Shown in pieces: positions 7,437-10,447 of a DNA stretch of 10,447 bases (position 1 is the stretch's first letter; each line of letters starts with the position of its first letter). The DNA lies in NCBI GenBank assembly GCA_031256755.1, contig JAIRPZ010000121.1, positions 1-10,447 on the forward strand. The letters are read 5' to 3'. Below the pieces are notes generated by a model. It was given only the letters and a program-made list of their open reading frames with translations, was not told where the DNA came from and made no database searches. Made by a program: the position numbers and the translations under genes. The stretch comes from Planctomycetaceae bacterium (GTDB lineage: Bacteria; Planctomycetota; Planctomycetia; Pirellulales; Thermoguttaceae).

Positions 7437-8759
7437 TTATTTTTTCTCCTGAAAACGTTTTTTCCGCAGTATATGATGGTAATGCTGTGCAAAGCGGTGG
7501 GATTCATCCCGGACGTATTGCAGCAGCCGCAGCGCAAACGAATGACGGCTTAACTTCAGCGGATGTTCCTGATTCGGAACATAAATTTCTTCCTCCTGTT
7601 TGGCGAGCGAAAGGATCATTCCCGGCTGCTGCGGAGTCCGTTCCAATGCCGACATTGCTGCATGAAGTTGCCCTTTGCCGCCGTCAATCAGTAAAATATC
7701 CGGCACCGGCTGATCCGTTTCCTCGTGCGAAAACCGCCGCATAATGACTTCCGCAATGCTCGAAAAATCGTCCGCACCTTCTACGGTTCGGATTTTGTAC
7801 CGCCGGTAGCCCGGCTTGAACGGTAAGCCGTCAATGAAACGGACAAGCGAAGCCGTTGTATCGTTGCCGCCGAGATGAGCAATATCAATGCCTTCAATAA
7901 TCCGCGGGACGGTTTCGAGTTTGAATAATTTTTGCAACGATAAAACGCCCTGCCGCGGATCGACGGCAAATAATTCCGGCTGCAAATGCGTATCCACACA
8001 GCCCCGCTGATCGAGCGTTGTCAAATCGTGAATCTGATCCCGGAGTGCGGCGGCAACTTCATAACGTTTTTCCGCAGCGGCGACCGTCATTTCCCGCTGC
8101 AAATCGGCAAGCAACTGTTTCCGCTTCCCTTCCAGAACCCGAAGAAGGCGGTGAATGTTTTTCCGGTATTCTTCCGCCGTAATCCGGTAATTGCACGGAG
8201 CGGAACACTGATGAATCGAATAAAGAATACAGGGGCGGCACCAGCGGCGGCGTTCATCGTTCAAATGAATGTCCAGCGTGCAAGTCCGAAATTTGAAAAT
8301 TTTTTGTAACGCTAATATTGCACCGCGCAAACCGGAAGAATTCGTAAACGGACCGAAAAGTTTTACGCCGCGGTCTTTCGGAATCCGCGTCATTTCGACT
8401 CTGGGAAACGGTTCCCGCAGACGGATTTGCAGATAAGGAAATGTCTTGGAATCTTTTAAGTCGCGGTTGTATTTCGGCTGAATATCTTTGATCAGCCGGG
8501 CTTCAAGCAGCAGGGCATCTACTTCGCTGCCGGTTTCGATAAAATCCACTCCGGCAATTTCAGGAATCAGCGGAGCCGTCCGGTTATCTTCCAGAGCCGA
8601 TTTTTGGAAATAGGAAGCAACCCGGTTATGCAGGTCTTTTGCCTTGCCTACATAGATAACCCGCTCGGCAGCATCTTTCATCAGATACACGCCGGGAGTA
8701 TGCGGCAGCGTTTTCGCTTGTTCCGCCGGAGGAATGACAGAGATATTTGCAGCGGACAT
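7437..8759 (-). CDS. uvrC: Excinuclease ABC subunit C, short form without C-terminal HhH domain
   Basis: UvrC makes the two incisions of nucleotide excision repair, acting with UvrB on DNA. All core parts are visible in the 440 residues. The GIY-YIG domain has GVY (23-25), YVG (36-38), R46 and the ALLLEA segment (E86). A four-cysteine cluster, FRTC then RPCILYSIHQCSAPC, corresponds to the [4Fe-4S] ligands described for UvrC. A UVR helix (YEVAAALRDQI) would contact UvrB. The RNase H-like nuclease domain has D292 (GIDIAH), D330/D331 (GADDF), D359 (LIDGGKGQ) and H421 (RDESHRF). The chain stops at RKKRFQEKK, just where other UvrC proteins continue into tandem helix-hairpin-helix motifs; the usual length is about 600 residues. 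The 70 bases to the next gene hold no HhH sequence in any minus-strand frame. It converges with the methyltransferase gene. The shortening may be lineage-specific or due to an old rearrangement. The start is fixed by the promoter, which ends just upstream. Confidence 0.95.
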   Translation of the reverse strand: MSAANISVIPPAEQAKTLPHTPGVYLMKDAAERVIYVGKAKDLHNRVASYFQKSALEDNRTAPLIPEIAGVDFIETGSEVDALLLEARLIKDIQPKYNRDLKDSKTFPYLQIRLREPFPRVEMTRIPKDRGVKLFGPFTNSSGLRGAILALQKIFKFRTCTLDIHLNDERRRWCRPCILYSIHQCSAPCNYRITAEEYRKNIHRLLRVLEGKRKQLLADLQREMTVAAAEKRYEVAAALRDQIHDLTTLDQRGCVDTHLQPELFAVDPRQGVLSLQKLFKLETVPRIIEGIDIAHLGGNDTTASLVRFIDGLPFKPGYRRYKIRTVEGADDFSSIAEVIMRRFSHEETDQPVPDILLIDGGKGQLHAAMSALERTPQQPGMILSLAKQEEEIYVPNQEHPLKLSRHSFALRLLQYVRDESHRFAQHYHHILRKKRFQEKK

Positions 8760-8760
8760 C

Positions 8761-8778
8761 GCCGGTCATTATACCGGC
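8761..8778. promoter_or_regulatory. Candidate operator palindrome over the uvrC -10
   Basis: GCCGGT (8761-8766) and ACCGGC (8773-8778) form perfect 6-bp inverted arms around a six-base centre that contains most of the -10 box. A repressor bound here would block polymerase. It does not match an E. coli-type LexA box. The arms use CCGG, which is frequent in this genome, so chance is possible. Confidence 0.35.
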
Positions 8779-8795
8779 TGCAAAACATCAATCAA
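8768..8795 (-). promoter_or_regulatory. uvrC promoter, predicted leaderless
   Basis: On the minus strand: -35 TTGATT (8795-8790), a 16-base spacer, and perfect -10 TATAAT (8773-8768). The expected transcription start is at about 8760-8762, one to three bases before the ATG at 8759. There is no room for a Shine-Dalgarno site, so a leaderless mRNA is predicted. Confidence 0.65.
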
Positions 8796-8822
8796 GCAGC
8801 AGCAAAACGTATGAGATTTTGT

Positions 8823-8845
8823 GTCGTGTTAAAATGATTGTTTGG
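8823..8845 (-). repeat. Four-copy box, copy A (upstream of uvrC promoter)
   Basis: On the minus strand CCAAACAAT (8845-8837) is followed by a short variable spacer and ACACGAC (8829-8823). It lies 27 bases upstream of the uvrC -35 box and points towards uvrC. Confidence 0.55.
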
Positions 8846-8854
8846 TAAAATCCT

Positions 8855-8880
8855 GCGGCCATCTGCAAAAGATGGCACGC
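8855..8880. repeat. Stem-loop inside the inverted-repeat element
   Basis: GCCATCT (8858-8864) and AGATGGC (8870-8876) form a perfect 7-bp stem with a five-base loop. Across a bulged A (8877) it extends by GCG/CGC to 8855-8880. It is part of the compact element bounded by GTGTCGTGT (8821-8829) and its complement at 8963-8971. Confidence 0.6.
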
Positions 8881-8886
8881 AACAAG

Positions 8887-8935
8887 AAAAAAGGGGGTGA
8901 ACTCTGCGGAGCCGTTCATTCAGCAAGTTTTTTTT
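8887..8935. terminator. Bidirectional terminator-like hairpin between tRNA-Leu and uvrC
   Basis: TGAAC (8898-8902) pairs with GTTCA (8914-8918), with inner TC/GA pairs. On the plus strand eight Ts follow at 8928-8935; on the minus strand CCCCC then six Ts follow (8897-8887). The stem is short and the plus-strand T-run starts nine bases away, so efficiency is uncertain. On the minus strand it would stop tRNA-Leu transcripts from running into uvrC. Confidence 0.4.
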
Positions 8936-8943
8936 GATAGTAT

Positions 8944-8969
8944 CCAAACAATTAAGTTTGGGACACGAC
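8944..8969 (+). repeat. Four-copy box, copy B
   Basis: CCAAACAAT (8944-8952), a variable spacer, then GACACGAC (8962-8969). With copy A it forms the outer arms of the 151-base inverted-repeat element, and it is followed four bases later by copy D in the same direction. Confidence 0.55.
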
Positions 8970-8973
8970 ACCA

Positions 8974-8994
8974 CCAATAATTTTATGACGCGAC
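8974..8994 (+). repeat. Four-copy box, copy D (divergent)
   Basis: CCAATAAT (8974-8981) then ATGACGCGAC (8985-8994). It resembles copy C more than copy B in its TTTATGAC part, with one A-to-G change in the conserved GACACGAC. It stands in tandem with copy B. Confidence 0.45.
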
Positions 8995-9030
8995 CGAAAA
9001 TGCAGCGGCACTGAACAACCCATGCCGATA

Positions 9031-9055
9031 CCGCACTAATTTATTTTTAGTGCGG
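9031..9055. repeat. Perfect 9-bp hairpin downstream of tRNA-Leu
   Basis: CCGCACTAA (9031-9039) and TTAGTGCGG (9047-9055) pair perfectly around a seven-base loop. It lies about 30 bases beyond the 3' end of the minus-strand tRNA gene. It may be that gene's transcription terminator or a 3' processing element, but no T-tract follows on the minus strand. Confidence 0.5.
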
Positions 9056-9085
9056 AAATTTGCGATTATGCTTCCTACGAAGAAA

Positions 9086-9168
9086 TACCGAACCCCGGAC
9101 TTGAACCGGGATGCCCTTGCGGGCGGGGGATTTTGAATCCCCTGCGTCTGCCATTCCGCCAGTTCGGC
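9086..9168 (-). tRNA. tRNA-Leu, anticodon CAA
   Basis: This 83-base class II tRNA reads UUG leucine codons. On the minus strand it folds completely: acceptor GCCGAAC/GTTCGGT (9168-9162 with 9093-9087, first pair G-U), D-stem GCG/CGC, anticodon stem GGGGA/TCCCC with loop TTCAAAA (anticodon CAA), long variable arm GCCC-GCAA-GGGC, and T-arm CCCGG-TTCAAGT-CCGGG. The discriminator base is A (9086), as expected for leucine. The 3' CCA is not encoded and must be added by the CCA-adding enzyme. It has its own promoter, and a hairpin lies downstream. No integrase or attachment-site duplication is seen beside it. Confidence 0.97.
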
Positions 9169-9178
9169 ATCGGTGGTT

Positions 9179-9206
9179 ATTCTACAACGAAAAAAAATAA
9201 AATCAA
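9179..9206 (-). promoter_or_regulatory. tRNA-Leu promoter
   Basis: On the minus strand: -35 TTGATT (9206-9201), a 16-base spacer, -10 TAGAAT (9184-9179), then ten bases to the mature 5' end at 9168. The -35 and spacer length are identical to those of the uvrC promoter. Confidence 0.6.
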
Positions 9207-9219
9207 GAGCGGGGGGAGA

Positions 9220-9244
9220 GTCGTGTCATCAAATCATTGATTGG
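9220..9244 (-). repeat. Four-copy box, copy C (upstream of tRNA-Leu promoter)
   Basis: On the minus strand CCAATCAAT (9244-9236) is followed by GATTTGAT and GACACGAC (9227-9220). It ends 13 bases upstream of the tRNA-Leu -35 box and points towards the tRNA gene. Confidence 0.55.
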
Positions 9245-9444
9245 TCGAAAACAACCCTGAAAAAACAGTGCTTTGCGGCAGTCAATTCAACAAATTGATA
9301 CCACAAACGGCGCAAAATGGAGATTTGGGCAATTTAGCAATTTTGTACGGATTAAAACGAAAAATAAGGAAAAGACCGGGCGTTTCATGTTGCCGCCAAT
9401 CCTCCGCCGATACTGAACACAGGAAACAGGATGCTTGATTTGTC
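9245..9444. other. AT-rich spacer without recognised genes
   Basis: About 200 bases before the 52-codon gene. It contains only small inverted repeats, such as TCAATT/AATTGA at 9282-9298. An open frame beginning with TTG at 9241 has no ribosome binding site and unconvincing composition. I see no clear promoter for the downstream small gene. Confidence 0.5.
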
Positions 9445-9450
9445 AGGAGG
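9445..9450 (+). promoter_or_regulatory. Strong Shine-Dalgarno site for the 52-residue protein
   Basis: A perfect AGGAGG lies six bases before a GTG at 9457. It is the best ribosome binding site in the window and decides the start. Confidence 0.75.
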
Positions 9451-9456
9451 CAAGTT

Positions 9457-9615
9457 GTGAATACAATATCAGATCGGATTCGGGACCTGGATATTTGGCA
9501 CGGAGAATTGCTCGACCGGCTGGTTTTGCTGGATAAACAAGTGAACGAAGTGTTGCAGGAATGGACGGCTGTGAAGGAAGAATTGCCGGAAAAACTGTCC
9601 GATTCGCTTGCATAA
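9457..9615 (+). CDS. Small acidic helical protein of 52 residues, unknown function
   Basis: I do not recognise this protein. It starts at GTG (9457) after a perfect AGGAGG and ends at TAA (9613-9615). The sequence has no hydrophobic membrane segment and no cysteines. Leucine, valine and isoleucine spaced every three to four residues (IRDLDIW, LLDRLVLLD, VNEVLQEW) suggest one or two amphipathic helices or a short coiled coil, and acidic residues outnumber basic ones. It stands alone on the plus strand between the tRNA-Leu region and the convergent lipoprotein gene, followed by a terminator-like repeat. Those flanking signals, rather than length, are why I call it real. It could be a small regulator or an adaptor that binds a larger protein, but nothing in the context says which. 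Confidence 0.65.
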   Translation: MNTISDRIRDLDIWHGELLDRLVLLDKQVNEVLQEWTAVKEELPEKLSDSLA

Positions 9616-9618
9616 AAA

Positions 9619-9658
9619 GGTATACCGCACATTGTATACCGCAAAGGGCTTTATTTTT
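9619..9658 (+). terminator. Terminator-like repeat after the small gene
   Basis: GGTATAC (9619-9625) and GTATACC (9634-9640) form a perfect 7-bp stem with an eight-base loop. A T-rich run (TTTATTTTT, 9650-9658) begins nine bases later. The ten-base unit GTATACCGCA also occurs twice directly (9620-9629 and 9634-9643). The separation of stem and T-run makes termination uncertain. Confidence 0.45.
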
Positions 9659-9696
9659 CACCCCGCGCCGCCGGCAATTCTTGCACTTTTTCTCTC

Positions 9697-9728
9697 CGCA
9701 ATTTCGTTCCGTTTTCACGAAATAAGCG
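9697..9728 (-). repeat. Hairpin just beyond the lipoprotein stop codon
   Basis: ATTTCGT (9701-9707) pairs perfectly with ACGAAAT (9717-9723), and CGC/GCG (9697-9699 with 9726-9728) extends it across a small internal loop. It begins two bases after the lipoprotein stop. On the minus strand it is followed by a purine-rich run rather than Ts, so it may stabilise the mRNA 3' end or be a weak terminator. Confidence 0.45.
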
Positions 9729-9729
9729 T

Positions 9730-10158
9730 TTACGGCTTTTCCACCTGAATATCAAACGTTTTTGTTTTTCCGTCTGCGGTGAAAGTCAAACCGGAAGTTT
9801 CCGGCGAAGCGTATTTCTGCGCAATCAGCGGAGTCTCTTTGCAGATGATGTCCGGCTCTCCGTCTCCGTTCATGTCCGGTCCGGTTTGCAACTCAACACG
9901 CACCGCCTGAATGTAAATCTTGTACTCCCCTTTCGGCAAGCCGTCGCCCGCCGAAAGAAAACCAAGTGCGTACTTGCCGTCCGCATCAATTTCGCTGCGG
10001 GCTTGAATCTTGCCGTCCGTAAAGCCGATCGTTCCCAGCGGCAACGGCTCGCCGGTGTCGGAAAACGTTATCCTGCCGGAAAGCGGTACGTTTTGCCCGC
10101 AGCCGGAAATGATTGTTATTGTTACGATAATGAGTGTAATGGCTGTCAATGATCTCAT
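9730..10158 (-). CDS. Lipoprotein with carboxypeptidase-regulatory-like fold
   Basis: A 142-residue envelope lipoprotein of the type often found after DUF1559 genes in planctomycetes. The signal sequence is short and hydrophobic and ends in a lipobox IISGC with C20 as the acylated residue. The mature part has the usual beta-sandwich landmarks: LSGRITFSDTGEPLPLGTIGF (26-46), DADGKYAL (58-65) and GLPKGEYKIYI (73-83), then PLIAQKYASPETSGLTF and a final strand FDIQVEKP. An inserted loop at 95-103 (D95, N97, D99, G100, D103) reads DxNxDGxxD, the pattern of a calcium-binding loop. Its cellular role is unknown; anchoring or protein contact at the membrane is inference. No Shine-Dalgarno site precedes the ATG at 10158. 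It follows the DUF1559 gene in the same direction after about 150 bases containing heptamer repeats. Confidence 0.88.
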   Translation of the reverse strand: MRSLTAITLIIVTITIISGCGQNVPLSGRITFSDTGEPLPLGTIGFTDGKIQARSEIDADGKYALGFLSAGDGLPKGEYKIYIQAVRVELQTGPDMNGDGEPDIICKETPLIAQKYASPETSGLTFTADGKTKTFDIQVEKP

Positions 10159-10210
10159 GTTTGTGTGTGATTGTTAAAGGTTGTTCTTTGAATTGAAAAT
10201 GGATAATTAG

Positions 10211-10298
10211 AGAGACGGCAGTTTGCAGACGGCAGACAGCAGAAAAAATACCTGCAATCTTTCCCCTTTCTTGCTGCCGTCTGCAATCTGCGGTCTGC
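10211..10298. repeat. Heptamer repeats in two inverted arrays
   Basis: From 10218 to 10245 four consecutive seven-base units begin with GCAG (GCAGTTT, GCAGACG, GCAGACA, GCAGAAA), preceded by a degenerate AGAGACG. From 10271 to 10298 four units ending in CTGC (TTGCTGC, CGTCTGC, AATCTGC, GGTCTGC) form the reverse-complement array. The arms 10223-10235 and 10274-10286 pair perfectly over 13 bases. The 25-base centre is pyrimidine-rich. It lies between the DUF1559 and lipoprotein genes and could fold in their mRNA. Confidence 0.7.
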
Positions 10299-10309
10299 GA
10301 ACTAATTTA

Positions 10310-10447
10310 TCATGGCGAGACGCTTTCGCCGCCTTGGCTCGTTCCCAAGCCGCGCCAAACATCAATCGTAATATTGTTGCTGATGAAATGCACCGAACCG
10401 TCCGCATACGCGCAATTCACGCCGCCGTTGTGAAAACTTCGGGCGGC
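10310..10447 (-). CDS. DUF1559 protein, C-terminal end only (cut by window edge)
   Basis: Only the last 45 residues are in the window. They contain the DUF1559 C-terminal signature: SFHNGGVNCAYADGSVHF, in which H is followed by nine residues and DG (the H-X9-DG motif), then ISNNI and a WRGLGTSQGGE ending. Family members in planctomycetes and Lentisphaerae have a prepilin-like N-terminal methylation helix and occur in many copies per genome; their role, probably as pseudopilin-like surface or secretion proteins, is not established. The gene runs to TGA at 10312-10310 and is followed in the same direction by the lipoprotein gene. Confidence 0.93.
   Translation of the reverse strand, partial: AARSFHNGGVNCAYADGSVHFISNNITIDVWRGLGTSQGGESVSP

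Noticed and set aside
8821..9244. Integrative element inserted at tRNA-Leu
   Set aside because: No integrase gene and no duplication of the tRNA 3' end were found. The repeats flank the gene but do not overlap it.
9241..9438. 65-codon plus-strand open frame starting with TTG upstream of the small gene
   Set aside because: No ribosome binding site, a rare start codon overlapping the copy C box, and a composition that looks like random translation of an AT-rich spacer.
10211..10298. CRISPR array
   Set aside because: The repeated unit is only seven bases, contiguous and without unique spacers, and the two arrays are inverted.

Overview
The window looks like chromosome of a member of the Planctomycetota, within the PVC superphylum. 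Three things point there: (i) a small lysine-rich protein (1697-1957) matching the PVC 'signature' small basic protein; (ii) the C-terminus of a DUF1559 protein with its H-X9-DG motif at the right edge (10310-10447); (iii) directly downstream of it, a short lipoprotein with a carboxypeptidase-regulatory-like fold, a pairing common in planctomycetes. The mid-range base composition and frequent CCGG would fit a gut-type lineage of Pirellulales/Thermoguttaceae, but that finer placement is inference only.

Layout from the left. Positions 1-1602 hold glnS without its first few dozen residues. It is followed by a near-consensus promoter and the small basic protein gene, both on the plus strand. A hairpin terminator (2014-2040) ends a minus-strand gene for a secreted, Met/Pro/Gln-rich 660-residue protein of unknown role. 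A 385-base divergent intergenic region with clustered CCGGT motifs leads into a plus-strand gene for a 970-residue protein. That protein joins an N-terminal GIY-YIG-like domain to an Eco57I-type adenine methyltransferase with its own target-recognition region. It is visibly more AT-rich than its neighbours and is the best candidate for a mobile defence gene. It converges on uvrC (minus strand), whose product keeps both nuclease centres but ends before the usual helix-hairpin-helix domain.

From 8760 to 9456 there is little protein-coding sequence but much structure. It contains a uvrC promoter placed so close to the start codon that a leaderless mRNA is expected, four copies of a roughly 23-base box (two per strand), a compact 151-base inverted-repeat element with two hairpins, and a tRNA-Leu(CAA) gene with its own promoter. 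A 52-codon plus-strand gene with a perfect AGGAGG site follows (9457-9615). The right end carries the lipoprotein gene, an intergenic region with heptamer repeats in two inverted arrays, and the end of the DUF1559 gene.

Most genes are housekeeping (aminoacylation, repair, translation) or typical planctomycete surface proteins. No multi-gene defence cluster, CRISPR array, integrase or complete insertion sequence is visible. The items most worth a second look are the GIY-YIG/methyltransferase fusion, the four-copy box around tRNA-Leu and uvrC, the shortened UvrC, and the inverted heptamer arrays.
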